From Alphaproteobacteria bacterium (GTDB taxonomy: Bacteria > Pseudomonadota > Alphaproteobacteria > Rhodobacterales > Rhodobacteraceae): 64,000 nt of DNA. Of the stretch, positions 54,556 to 62,098 are shown in pieces. A program made the translations under genes and the position numbers. Positions within the stretch are counted from its first letter, which is position 1; each line of letters opens with the position of its first letter. Under the pieces are notes generated by a model. It was given only the letters and a program-made list of their open reading frames with translations. It was not told where the DNA came from and did no database searches. The stretch covers positions 56,274 through 120,273 of the forward strand of contig JAUIBL010000006.1 in NCBI GenBank assembly GCA_030428355.1. Reading direction: 5' to 3'.

Positions 54556-55653
54556 ATGGGCTTCAAGGTGGGAATCGTGGGTTTGCCGAACGTGGGCAAG
54601 TCGACTCTCTTCAACGCGCTCACCAAGACCGCAGCGGCGCAGGCGGCAAACTTTCCGTTCTGCACGATCGAGCCCAATGTGGGCGACGTGGCGGTGCCCG
54701 ATGCGCGGCTTGACACGCTGGCGGGGATCGCCAAGTCCAAGCAGATCATCCCGACGCGCATCACCTTCGTCGACATCGCTGGCCTCGTGAAGGGTGCGTC
54801 CAAGGGCGAAGGTCTGGGCAACCAGTTTTTGGCCAATATCCGCGAAGTGGACGCCATCGCCCATGTGCTGCGCTGCTTTGAAGACGGCGATGTTGTGCAT
54901 GTCGATGGCCGCGTTGACCCTGTCGCTGATGCCGAGACAATCGAGACCGAGCTGATGCTCGCCGACATCGAAAGCCTTGAGAAGCGCTTGCAGAACATCG
55001 TCCGCAAAGTGCGCGGCGGTGACAAGGACGCGGTGCAGCAGGAACGCCTGATGCGCGCCGCCTTGGCCGCACTGGAAGAGGGCAAGCCCGCCCGCACCGT
55101 GGCGGTTGACGACGAGGACCGCAAGGCGTGGGACATGCTGCAACTGCTGACCACGAAGCCCGTGCTTTACGTCTGCAACGTGTCCGAGGCGGATGCGGCC
55201 GACGGCAACGCGATGTCCAAGGCCGTAGGCGAGATGGCCGCGGCACAGGGCAACAGCCATGTCGTGATCTCGGCCCAGATCGAGGAAGAGATCAGCCAGC
55301 TTGACGCCGAAGAGGCGCAGGAATTCCTGTCCGAAATGGGCCTTGAAGAAGCCGGCCTCGACCGCGTGATCCGCGCGGGCTACCAGCTCTTGCAGCTTGA
55401 GACCTATTTCACCGTCGGCCCGAAAGAGGCCCGCGCCTGGACCATCTCCAAGGGTACGCTCGCCCCGCAGGCGGCAGGTGTGATCCATGGTGACTTCGAA
55501 AAGGGCTTCATCCGCGCCGAAACCATCGCCTATGACGACTACGTGTCCTTGGGCGGCGAAACCGCCGCGAAGGAAGCAGGCAAGATGAGGGCCGAAGGCA
55601 AGGGCTATGTCGTCAAGGACGGCGACGTGCTGCACTTCCTGTTCAACACCTGA
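54556..55653 (+). CDS. ychF: Redox-regulated ATPase YchF (Obg-like)
   Basis: 365 residues, the normal length. GLPNVGKSTLFNALTK is Walker A, with the Obg-like NFPFCTIEPNVG switch segment and the C-terminal TGS domain (TYFTVGPKEARAWTI, GFIRAETIAYDDY). It binds ATP in preference to GTP and associates with ribosomes. The gene lies next to tRNA-Ser, at the end of the chromosomal backbone. Confidence 0.97.
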   Translation: MGFKVGIVGLPNVGKSTLFNALTKTAAAQAANFPFCTIEPNVGDVAVPDARLDTLAGIAKSKQIIPTRITFVDIAGLVKGASKGEGLGNQFLANIREVDAIAHVLRCFEDGDVVHVDGRVDPVADAETIETELMLADIESLEKRLQNIVRKVRGGDKDAVQQERLMRAALAALEEGKPARTVAVDDEDRKAWDMLQLLTTKPVLYVCNVSEADAADGNAMSKAVGEMAAAQGNSHVVISAQIEEEISQLDAEEAQEFLSEMGLEEAGLDRVIRAGYQLLQLETYFTVGPKEARAWTISKGTLAPQAAGVIHGDFEKGFIRAETIAYDDYVSLGGETAAKEAGKMRAEGKGYVVKDGDVLHFLFNT

Positions 55654-55726
55654 TCCGCGAAAAAACTTGGCCTCCGTGTGGTTTCCACCCTTGTCCCCGC
55701 CCGCACACCTCACTAAACGGGTCAGC

Positions 55727-55816
55727 GGAGACGTGGCCGAGTGGTCGAAGGCGCTCCCCTGCTAAGGGAGTAGGCGGGAAACCGTCTCGAGGGTTCGAAT
55801 CCCTTCGTCTCCGCCA
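55727..55816 (+). tRNA. tRNA-Ser (anticodon GCU)
   Basis: The acceptor stem GGAGACG / CGTCTCC pairs with a G discriminator and encoded CCA. A variable long arm (GGCGGGAAACCGTC region) indicates a class II tRNA, and the T arm reads GGGTTCGAATCCC. The anticodon stem CTCCC...GGGAG frames GCT, so it decodes AGC/AGU as serine. Length with CCA is 90 bases. Confidence 0.95.
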
Positions 55817-55840
55817 CCTACACTTGCCGAAACCAATGAT

Positions 55841-55863
55841 GGGCCCTGATGGGGCCCTTTTTT
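55841..55863 (+). terminator. Terminator of tRNA-Ser
   Basis: GGGCCC-TGATG-GGGCCC hairpin followed by a six-T run, 25 bases past the encoded CCA end. Confidence 0.85.
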
Positions 55864-55869
55864 CTTTTG

Positions 55870-56260
55870 GTTTCAAAGGGGTTTAGGTGTGGCGAACGCC
55901 CTTCGGAGACTGCAGAAACGGTCAAAATTGGTCTCTGAGCCCAAATCGTCTCTGATCGACCGCCCTAGCTCTTGAACAGGACGCTTTCAAAAGAGTTTTT
56001 ATTTTCAATGGCTTGGCGTTTTTAACTGGCCGTCCTTTTCGAAGGAGCGACTGATTGCACAATGCGTTGCGAATTCATGGGGCGGCCTTAGGACGGTTAG
56101 GTGGGGAAAGTTCCTAGATAAAAACTTGACAATTTCTAGCCCCCTTGACAGGCTGATTGCGAAATGTCGTGCGCCCGATCGGTGGCGGACCCTGCTGCGC
56201 CCGGTCCAGCGTTTCACCGCAGCGCGGCACACGCCCAATTACTGTGTTGATCCTTACCGC
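55870..56260. other. AT-richer junction between the chromosome and the integrated element
   Basis: About 390 bases with no gene I can support; short open frames on both strands lack ribosome sites and family similarity. The base composition changes from the GC-rich core toward A/T-rich sequence (for example GAGTTTTTATTTTCAA near 55998). A paired TTGACA motif occurs at 56126-56150 and is repeated near 56883. The left boundary of the element is probably in or just right of this stretch. Confidence 0.5.
56126..56150. repeat. TTGACA-N13-TTGACA motif, copy 1 (candidate att-like core)
   Basis: TTGACAATTTCTAGCCCCCTTGACA-type segment, matched at 56883-56908 with few differences (TTGACAATGTCTGCCCCCC followed by TTGACA). 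Both copies lie just downstream of a copy of the same HTH gene, so motif and gene form a duplicated unit. Confidence 0.55.
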
Positions 56261-56614
56261 TCAATTTGGCGAACCGTGTTCTTCAAACATGAATTCGATC
56301 CGATCGCCCCACGTCCAAATTTCGGTATCAGTTACCGGCACCACGTTAACGGGCATTGTGTCTCGACCAAATATCAGACGTTTCAGTGCCTCTGATGCCA
56401 GATAGGCCAATCGCAACTGTCGGCTGACATGACGTTCCGCAAGGTTCACTGAGAGTGCGAGATCACGGACTGTGTCGAATTCGCTCGCCTCCATGCGTCG
56501 TCGCCATCCCCATGCGCGACCGATAGCGCGCAGGATGTGCGAGTCCTGCGACTGATCTTCGCTTGGCCTGACATCTGTAGGTGAGGGCGGCGCTTGCCGC
56601 CCTTCAGACCGCGA
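56261..56614 (-). pseudogene. Decayed copy of the recombinase-linked HTH gene
   Basis: One frame reads ...PSEDQSQDSHILRAIGRAWG then MEASEFDTVRDLALSVNLAERHVSRQLRLAYLASEALKRLIFGRD, very close to the intact gene at 57012 (DLALSVNLAERHVSRQLRLAYLAPEVLKRLVFGRE). About 185 bases align at high identity (56395-56580 against 57133-57315). Upstream of the ~PTDVRPSEDQ stretch no ATG/GTG start remains in frame before a TGA at 56615-56617, and the N-terminal strand differs from the intact copy. The C-terminus diverges as well. A shorter product from the ATG at 56494 (77 residues) cannot be excluded. Confidence 0.7.
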
Positions 56615-56841
56615 TCAACGCGGACTATGTGACGCAGAGCAGCAAGGTTGGGCACCGCGCACTGGACCTTTGCCTTGTGATGGGGGCGGTCAGCCTCCGG
56701 CTGCGGCGCATCGAAGAGGCAGCGGAAGCGGGGGATGCAGAGATCGCGCGTGGCCTTGCGTCCGGAATAGATCCGATCCTGACGTCGACCCTCAGTGAAA
56801 TGCTGTCAGCGCTTGAGTCTCCAGCATCGCATGGGGTCTGA
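56581..56841 (+). CDS. ORF fragment of unknown function between the two HTH copies
   Basis: 86 codons beginning GTG directly after a TAG, with codon usage like the real genes of the window (VRAALAALQTAINADYVTQ...). No ribosome site precedes it. It looks like the 3' end of a lost gene: the helical, Leu/Ala-rich C-terminus ends ...EMLSALESPASHGV. It overlaps the start of the decayed HTH copy on the other strand. Confidence 0.4.
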   Translation: MRAALAALQTAINADYVTQSSKVGHRALDLCLVMGAVSLRLRRIEEAAEAGDAEIARGLASGIDPILTSTLSEMLSALESPASHGV

Positions 56842-56882
56842 GCAGGCAGAGGCGCAGGCTCGGACCATCAAGCTCACAAAAA

Positions 56883-56908
56883 AGTTGACAATGTCTGCCC
56901 CCCTTGAC
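56883..56908. repeat. TTGACA-N14-TTGACA motif, copy 2
   Basis: Second copy of the motif at 56126, here 104 bases downstream of the stop codon of the intact HTH gene on the minus strand. It may mark the recombination core of the serine recombinase encoded next to it, with copy 1 from an earlier insertion. Confidence 0.5.
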
Positions 56909-57011
56909 ACACACTCAAATAATCGAAGACGTGCGCGCAAAAAGTGGCGTTCTTGGGCATCATGGGTTTCACCATCATTGACGGCCTGACCCATGACATT
57001 GTTGACACCCC

Positions 57012-57395
57012 TTATCCAAACACGAACCCGACCTGATCGCTCCACGGCAAAGCTGCGCTCTCCGACAGTTGCATCACGGTTACGGCCGTAACCTCGCGAC
57101 CAAACACCAGCCGTTTCAGCACCTCGGGGGCGAGATAGGCCAATCGCAACTGTCGGCTGACATGACGTTCCGCAAGGTTCACTGAGAGTGCGAGATCGCG
57201 GACTGTGTCGAATTCCCCCGCCTCCATGCGTCGACGCCATCCCCATGCGCGACCGATGGCGCGCAGGATGTGCGGGTCCTGCATCTGATCTTCGCTTGGC
57301 CTGTAATCAGCGGGTGGCAGAATTTTCGGCCGCCCGTTTTTTTTGCGCAGCTTGAGCGGCACGAAGATTTGGATTGTGTCATGGTTATTTGTCAT
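57012..57395 (-). CDS. HTH protein linked to the serine recombinase
   Basis: 127 residues. The central part (DLALSVNLAERHVSRQLRLAYLAPEVLKRL) is a ParB/KorB-like helix-turn-helix; the N-terminal strand (IQIFVPLKLRKKNGRPKIL) is basic. Such genes are found beside DUF2924-linked serine recombinases in alphaproteobacteria, and may control excision or DNA binding at the attachment site. The ATG overlaps the recombinase stop codon (ATGA), so the two are translated together. Confidence 0.75.
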   Translation of the reverse strand: MTNNHDTIQIFVPLKLRKKNGRPKILPPADYRPSEDQMQDPHILRAIGRAWGWRRRMEAGEFDTVRDLALSVNLAERHVSRQLRLAYLAPEVLKRLVFGREVTAVTVMQLSESAALPWSDQVGFVFG

Positions 57396-58714
57396 TTTGC
57401 CGCTTCCAAGTGGCGCGGTGTGATCATGTCGCGCATGACGCCGGCAATCCCGTCGGTGCGCAGGTCGATGACGAGGCCCCCAGCGGTCACAGTGACGCGC
57501 CGCACCAACAACTGAATGATGCGGGCCTGCTCGCCCGGAAAAAGCTGTTCCCAGAGCTGGGGGAACTGCTGCAGGGCGGCGATGGCATCCGCCTCAGGGA
57601 TGTCCTGGAGGTCCAATGCAGCAATAACCTGTGCTGTGGTTTCCGGTGTGCGCAGAACGCGCCGGATTTCGGTGATGACGGCAGCCTCCACCGTGTCGGC
57701 GGGCAAGCGCCTCGGGATGCCATCGTCGGGCGTTTCGCGGTTTTTCAGAAGGTCCATGGACACGTAGTAGCGATACCGACGCGTGCCCTTCTTCGTACTC
57801 GATGGTGTCATCGCAGCGCCCGTGGCAGTGAACAGCAAGCCCTTCAGGAGCGCCTGCGTTTGCGTCCGGCTGTTGTTGGCCCGCTTGCGGGGGCTCACGC
57901 TCATGATGTCATGCACCTGTTCCCAGAGGCGTGGCTCGATAATGGCCTCGTGCTCTCCGGGGTAGGATTTGCCCTTGTGCACTGCCTCGCCACGATAGGC
58001 GCGGTTGTTCAGTAGCCGGTAGAGGTATCCCTTGTCGATCAGCGTACCCTGTTTGTTGCGGAACCCGTCATGGCGGAGTTCTTTCGCCAGCACAGTGGCG
58101 GAGCCGACCTCGACAAAGCGCTCAAATACCATGCGCACCTTGGCGGCTTCCTCTTGGTTCACCACCAGTTTGCGGTCGACGACGTCGTAGCCGAGGGGCA
58201 CGTAGCCCCCCATCCACATGCCTTTCATGCGCGATGCCTTCACCTTGTCGCGGATGCGCTCGGCGGTGACCTCGCGTTCGAACTGGGCGAAGGACAAAAG
58301 TATGTTCAGCGTCAATCGCCCCATGGACGTTGTGGTATTGAAGGACTGCGTCACGGAGACGAAGGTGACGCCATTCCGGTCAAACACCTCAACCAGCTTG
58401 GAAAAGTCCATCAGCGAGCGCGACAACCGATCGATTTTGTAAACGACGACCACGTCGACCAAACCGTCCTCGATATCAGCAAGCAGTTGCTGCAGGGCAG
58501 GGCGCTCGAGGGTGCCGCCCGAGATGCCGCCATCGTCGTATTGGTCGCGCACCAGCGCCCAGCCTTCGGATTTCTGGCTTGCGATATAGGCTTCGCAGGC
58601 CTCGCGTTGGGCATGCAGACTGTTGAACTCCTGATCGAGGCCTTCCTCACTCGATTTCCGGGTATAGATGGCACAGCGCAGACGGCGGGCGGGTTTTGTG
58701 GAGACGTCCGTCAT
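57392..58714 (-). CDS. Large serine recombinase (integrase)
   Basis: 440 residues. Residues 1-150 form the resolvase-type catalytic domain: RCAIYTRKSSEEGLDQ carries the catalytic Ser, then DDGGISGGTLERPALQQLL, VYKIDRLSRS, and the E-helix FAQFEREVTAERIRDK. A recombinase domain follows (SATVLAKELRHDGFRNKQG...YRLLNNRAYRGEAVHKG), then a zinc-ribbon-type domain region with few Cys. It is shorter than typical 500-residue phage integrases. It should integrate the element by att recombination; its own att site is not proven here. Confidence 0.92.
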   Translation of the reverse strand: MTDVSTKPARRLRCAIYTRKSSEEGLDQEFNSLHAQREACEAYIASQKSEGWALVRDQYDDGGISGGTLERPALQQLLADIEDGLVDVVVVYKIDRLSRSLMDFSKLVEVFDRNGVTFVSVTQSFNTTTSMGRLTLNILLSFAQFEREVTAERIRDKVKASRMKGMWMGGYVPLGYDVVDRKLVVNQEEAAKVRMVFERFVEVGSATVLAKELRHDGFRNKQGTLIDKGYLYRLLNNRAYRGEAVHKGKSYPGEHEAIIEPRLWEQVHDIMSVSPRKRANNSRTQTQALLKGLLFTATGAAMTPSSTKKGTRRYRYYVSMDLLKNRETPDDGIPRRLPADTVEAAVITEIRRVLRTPETTAQVIAALDLQDIPEADAIAALQQFPQLWEQLFPGEQARIIQLLVRRVTVTAGGLVIDLRTDGIAGVMRDMITPRHLEAAK

Positions 58715-59166
58715 GCCTCACCTCGCTTGCGTTCGCGAAGACCGAAGAAGCGATAGCCATTCCAACGCGTGCCGGTGATGGAACGCGCCACCGCGGACAG
58801 CGACTTGTAGCGTTTGCCGTCCCATTCGAAACCGTCCTTCAGGACGGACACCGTGTGGGCGACACCGTCCCATTCCCGGATGAGCTTGGTGCCCACGACC
58901 GGATTCCGGGGATCCGCAATCTGCGCCTTCCGCGTCAGCGTTCCCTCGACCTCATCGGCCAGCAGATCAAGCAACCGTCGCGTCTGTTTGTCTGGGCCGC
59001 CATAGGTCAGTTCCTGGATGCGGTAAGCGAGACGATTTTCGAGGAAGGTCCGGCTGTTGTTTGGCGCCGGAGCATCGAATAGCGTTTGCCATTCGGCCTT
59101 CAATTCTTTGACAGACATGGCCTTCAAGGCGGCCAGACGTGCCAGGATGGGTTCATGTGTGGTCAT
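58711..59166 (-). CDS. DUF2924-domain protein
   Basis: 151 residues of the DUF2924 type (LKAMSVKELKAEWQTLF, NNSRTFLENRLAYRIQEL, and a C-terminal GTRWNGYRFFGLRERK). The family is typically encoded next to serine recombinases of alphaproteobacterial prophages and islands. It may assist recombination or DNA binding; no function is demonstrated. Its stop codon is in an ATGA overlap with the recombinase start, and its start overlaps the preceding small gene. Confidence 0.9.
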   Translation of the reverse strand: MTTHEPILARLAALKAMSVKELKAEWQTLFDAPAPNNSRTFLENRLAYRIQELTYGGPDKQTRRLLDLLADEVEGTLTRKAQIADPRNPVVGTKLIREWDGVAHTVSVLKDGFEWDGKRYKSLSAVARSITGTRWNGYRFFGLRERKRGEA

Positions 59167-59366
59167 GCAGACCTCCTGTGAGTTGGAGTTGCAGTACCGC
59201 TCTGTTTGGGCGGCAAGTGTAGCGAACGATCTCCCGCATTCCTGGGTAGATGGTCGCGATCACGGCTCACGAGGCGCATCACGGCTGTGGCCAACAGGCC
59301 ATACAACTCGGTGCGGCGCTCATGCGCGCTCATCAAGTCAGCGGGCAGGGGGTTGGGGCGTTTCAA
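59163..59366 (-). CDS. Small ORF upstream of DUF2924
   Basis: About 67 residues from a TTG start at 59366 with GAAGGAA upstream; the frame is open further (59483), but the extra part is Arg/Pro-rich and unlike a protein. It contains NPLPADLMSAHERRTELYGLLATAVMRL, a pattern I recall from ORFs at the same place in similar elements. The ATGA overlap with DUF2924 supports translation. Start uncertain. Confidence 0.55.
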   Translation of the reverse strand: MKRPNPLPADLMSAHERRTELYGLLATAVMRLVSRDRDHLPRNAGDRSLHLPPKQSGTATPTHRRSA

Positions 59367-59694
59367 CTTGGTTTCCTTCAGACGGCGCACTCTGAAAGGA
59401 AAAAGCCAGATTGGAGGTCCGATTGGGACAGCTGCCGTCAAAAGAATCTGCTGCCGCGAACTTGAGCCCGACATTCCGGCCAAAAGGGGGGGGTATGGGT
59501 CATTTTTGACCAGGCGGCTTTTTTGCTTGTTATGCGTCTTCCCGTTCTCCTGCGTTATTGAGGTCTTAATCAGGAGACGCTGGCGGCTAGGGGCAAGAGG
59601 AATATATGTCTTTTGCCCGTAGACAAATATGTCCGTTTTGCGAAGCTTGAATCACGTTGTGGCCAGCTGCATCTATCGCACAAGGAGAACACAA
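59367..59694. promoter_or_regulatory. Divergent regulatory gap of the island (GGTCA-TTTT-TGACC dyad)
   Basis: A perfect 14-base dyad GGTCATTTTTGACC (about 59501-59514) and a second set of related words ATATGTCTTTTGCCCG / ATATGTCCGTTTTGCG (about 59605-59640) lie between the leftward recombinase operon and the rightward HTH gene. They are candidates for operators of the element's own regulators. The exact promoters cannot be placed. Confidence 0.45.
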
Positions 59695-60204
59695 ATGACC
59701 GAACAGAATCAATCAGAAACGACCACACAGCCCAAGAAGCAGCGTCGCTCTCCCAATGCGGACAAGTGGGGCGTGAAGGTGATGGAACAAGGTTTTTGCA
59801 TGATCCCTTCGTTGCTGCTGCGCGCGCAACAAAGGCTGCATCTGAGCCCGTCTCAGCTCGCGGTGCTCCTTCAGATTGTCGACCATTGGTGGGATGCCGC
59901 GCGCAAGCCGTATCCGAGCAAGAAGGAACTGTCCTCTCGCCTCGGCATCAGCGAACGCCAGGTGCAACGTTACATCACAGAGCTTGAACAGGAGGGGCTC
60001 CTGCGTCGGGAGGAACGCTACGCCGAGCACGGCGGGCGGCAAACCAACATGTACGACCTGCAAGGCCTTGTCGACAAATTGGCGGAGATAGAACCCGAGT
60101 TCCGCGAGGCGCGCGAGCAGGCTCGGAAGAGCAGGAAGGCTGCTGGCTCGGTCGGCTGGCGCCCCAAAAAGAAGGCCAGGTCTGACAAGGTCAGCCCCAG
60201 CTAA
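59695..60204 (+). CDS. Winged-helix protein of phage-replication type
   Basis: 169 residues from ATG 59695 (AAGGAGAACACAA precedes it). An N-terminal charged leader is followed by LSPSQLAVLLQIVDHWWDAARKPYPSKKELSSRLGISERQVQRYITELEQEGLL, a clear winged HTH similar to the N-terminal part of phage and plasmid replication initiators. The C-terminus is Arg/Lys-rich (KSRKAAGSVGWRPKKKA). No full Rep domain is present, so it may be a regulator of replication genes instead. Confidence 0.72.
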   Translation: MTEQNQSETTTQPKKQRRSPNADKWGVKVMEQGFCMIPSLLLRAQQRLHLSPSQLAVLLQIVDHWWDAARKPYPSKKELSSRLGISERQVQRYITELEQEGLLRREERYAEHGGRQTNMYDLQGLVDKLAEIEPEFREAREQARKSRKAAGSVGWRPKKKARSDKVSPS

Positions 60205-60312
60205 GACCGACTGACCCAAACAATCCCAAGACCTCACCACGAAGCAGCCGGATGCGCGGCTTCGAACGATCCCGCACGTCCAGATTTTGAAGGCCACAAG
60301 GAAAGGCGCCGC

Positions 60313-60561
60313 ATGACCAAGCACATCAAACATTTCACTCATATGTCACGCCGTGTTTGCAGCACCGAACGCGGCCCCATGAACGGCGAATTTACACAGG
60401 ACTGGCGGTGCCAAGACTGTGGGAGGCTCCTTGGCAAGACCAATGGGGTTCAGATGCAAATTCGCCGAAAGCCATTCGATTATGTCGTCGGGTTTCCGGT
60501 GTCTGCGACTTGTCCCGGTTGCGGGTCGCTGAACGTGACGAACACGAAACAGGCGCGTTGA
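60313..60561 (+). CDS. Com-like zinc-ribbon protein
   Basis: 82 residues with CQDCG in the middle and CPGCGSLN near the C-terminus, giving a C4 zinc ribbon with about 30 residues between the pairs. Com of phage Mu, a translational activator of mom, has the same CxxC...CPxC layout but a shorter spacing. The 3' end overlaps a hairpin (60549-60570). Function within the element is inferred only from this motif. Confidence 0.65.
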   Translation: MTKHIKHFTHMSRRVCSTERGPMNGEFTQDWRCQDCGRLLGKTNGVQMQIRRKPFDYVVGFPVSATCPGCGSLNVTNTKQAR

Positions 60562-60570
60562 CGCGCCTGT
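60549..60570 (+). terminator. Hairpin over the stop codon of the Com-like gene
   Basis: A 10-base-pair perfect hairpin ACAGGCGCGT-TG-ACGCGCCTGT spans the TGA of the Com-like gene. No T-run follows, so transcription termination is uncertain; it could also stabilise the mRNA 3' end. Confidence 0.55.
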
Positions 60571-60633
60571 CTTACCAACTTCCCCCGAAACCTTAGAGAC
60601 GCGCGACGTCCTGACTTGGCCATGAGAAGGCGC

Positions 60634-60662
60634 TGGACGCCTGGCCGCAAGGCAGGCGTCCA
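60634..60662 (+). promoter_or_regulatory. 10-bp hairpin abutting the start codon of the sigma-like gene
   Basis: TGGACGCCTG / CAGGCGTCCA with a 9-base loop (GCCGCAAGG) ends one base before ATG 60663. The only purine-rich ribosome-site candidate (AAGG) is inside the loop. This suggests translational control or a misplaced start. Confidence 0.5.
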
Positions 60663-61391
60663 ATGTGTCTCGCATGGCACGAGATCCGTGATCAACTCAC
60701 GGCTTCATCTACCACGTTCAAATTTCAGCGCGACTTCGACACCATCCAGCGGTCACAGGTCGCGCTGGCACCTTACAATGATCCCGCGGCTGTTCTTGAT
60801 GCGCTGCACCGCAAGAGCGCAGACCCGGACAAAAAGAACCATGTCCTATCCGCGTTGGTCATGGCGGCCCAAGGGGATGACCCGGCCGCTGACACGGCAC
60901 TGACGCTCCTGTTACTGGCGCTCTGGCCAGGGCTTGACGCGATCAGGCGCAGGTCGGTTTCGCGTAAGCTGGGCACAATCGACGAAATTGCCTCCGATCT
61001 CCTCGCGCGGAGTGTTGAAGCTGTGCGAAGCCTTGATCTGCGCCGCGTCAGCTGGATTGCAGCCACCGTGCTGCGCAACATCGAGCGCGACATGATCCGG
61101 GCAAGGCAGCGTGATCATGTACTGCAGACCAGTGTCGATATCGACGCCCTGTCCAACATCCCGGCCGATAACCCTGCGCCGGATACGGCGATGCAGTGTC
61201 GATGTGACCTTTTCCGCCTTTTGGGCGAGGACGCCGGGTTGGTCCGAGCTGTCGTGCTGCATGGGTTTTCGCAGGTCGAAGTCGCAGCGGTGCTGGGGAT
61301 TTCGCCTGACGCTGCGCGCAAGCGCTACCAGCGTGCGCTCCGCCGACTGCGCAAGGTTTTTGAAAATAATTTTGACGGTGCTGTCCCATAA
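60663..61391 (+). CDS. Sigma-70-like HTH protein of the element
   Basis: 242 residues. The C-terminal ~60 residues (LLGEDAGLVRAVVLHGFSQVEVAAVLGISPDAARKRYQRALRRLRKVF) look like sigma-70 region 4 with its recognition helix. Region-2-like sequence is weaker (helical, RVSWIAATVLRNIERDMIRARQ). The protein may be an extracytoplasmic-function-type sigma factor or a phage-encoded variant controlling late genes. No start with a good ribosome site was found other than ATG 60663, which directly follows a hairpin. Confidence 0.65.
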   Translation: MCLAWHEIRDQLTASSTTFKFQRDFDTIQRSQVALAPYNDPAAVLDALHRKSADPDKKNHVLSALVMAAQGDDPAADTALTLLLLALWPGLDAIRRRSVSRKLGTIDEIASDLLARSVEAVRSLDLRRVSWIAATVLRNIERDMIRARQRDHVLQTSVDIDALSNIPADNPAPDTAMQCRCDLFRLLGEDAGLVRAVVLHGFSQVEVAAVLGISPDAARKRYQRALRRLRKVFENNFDGAVP

Positions 61392-61460
61392 GGCCCGGCT
61401 GAGTGGCTTTTGGTTTGTGTATGGCCCGGTTCTGGGCCTCGCACAGGAGGCACACAAGGA

Positions 61461-61715
61461 ATGCATGAGATTGATCGAGACAGCGGTATGGTCCGGATCC
61501 CCGGTCTGTATCGTCATTGGGAATTGCCGCAGATCCTGCGGATGCACGAGGCATTTCGGATCGAGGCGGCCGGCGCGCACGAAGATGGCACGCCGCTGCT
61601 GGCGGTGTTTTCGAGCGGTGACGGGCCTGACCTGCAGGCTGTAGCACACCTCTGGAGCCAGGCTCCCGACACCACCGGCACGATGAGCGCAGCGTGCCCG
61701 CGCATGGCAGCGTGA
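61461..61715 (+). CDS. Small phage-type protein, function unknown
   Basis: 84 residues from ATG 61461, preceded by AAGGA; the frame opens earlier at 61410. Sequence features are a YRHWELPQILRMHEAFRIEA segment and a polar Thr/Asp-rich C-terminus. No family recognised. In the run of same-strand genes leading to the Sak4-like ATPase. Confidence 0.5.
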   Translation: MHEIDRDSGMVRIPGLYRHWELPQILRMHEAFRIEAAGAHEDGTPLLAVFSSGDGPDLQAVAHLWSQAPDTTGTMSAACPRMAA

Positions 61716-61730
61716 CGGGAGGGCCTTGCC

Positions 61731-62072
61731 ATGAAGCAGCGCAAGCCTGCCACCACCGCCATCCACCAGTGGACACCGATCTCGGAAATCCAGTTCTGCG
61801 CTTGGGTGGCGCAGGCCATACCAGGCGACCGTCTGGACTATCACCGCGGCTACCTCGCGGTGGATGCCGACAAGGTCACGTCAGATTTGGACCCGAATGC
61901 CCGTGCTGAGCTGGCGTGTCTACGCGACCGTGCCTTCTGGAGCGAAACGGCGGGCTTGGTGCACCTCGTCCAGCAACGGCTTGGACCCGACCACTTTGTC
62001 TATCTGGCCATCGCCCGACCCAAGACATCCCGCACCGAAAGAGCCGTCGCGCAGCTGGCGGAAGCTGCCTGA
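61731..62072 (+). CDS. Small phage-type protein, function unknown
   Basis: 113 residues starting MKQRKPATTAIHQWTPISEI. The middle part contains AWVAQAIPGDRLDYHRGYLAVDADKV and an Ala/Leu-rich helix. This resembles small proteins of Rhodobacterales phage clusters, though I cannot name a family. Located 15 bases after the preceding stop codon. Confidence 0.55.
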   Translation: MKQRKPATTAIHQWTPISEIQFCAWVAQAIPGDRLDYHRGYLAVDADKVTSDLDPNARAELACLRDRAFWSETAGLVHLVQQRLGPDHFVYLAIARPKTSRTERAVAQLAEAA

Positions 62073-62098
62073 CCCATACCCCCGAGAAAGGAGAACCG

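Noticed and set aside
53820..54713. 297-codon plus-strand ORF across the end of the MATE gene and the start of ychF
   Set aside because: It is in a different frame from both and reads as Arg/Gly/Ala-rich sequence without motifs.
56005..56238. 77-codon minus-strand ORF in the junction region
   Set aside because: Low-complexity Arg/Ser content, no ribosome site and no similarity; treated as non-coding.
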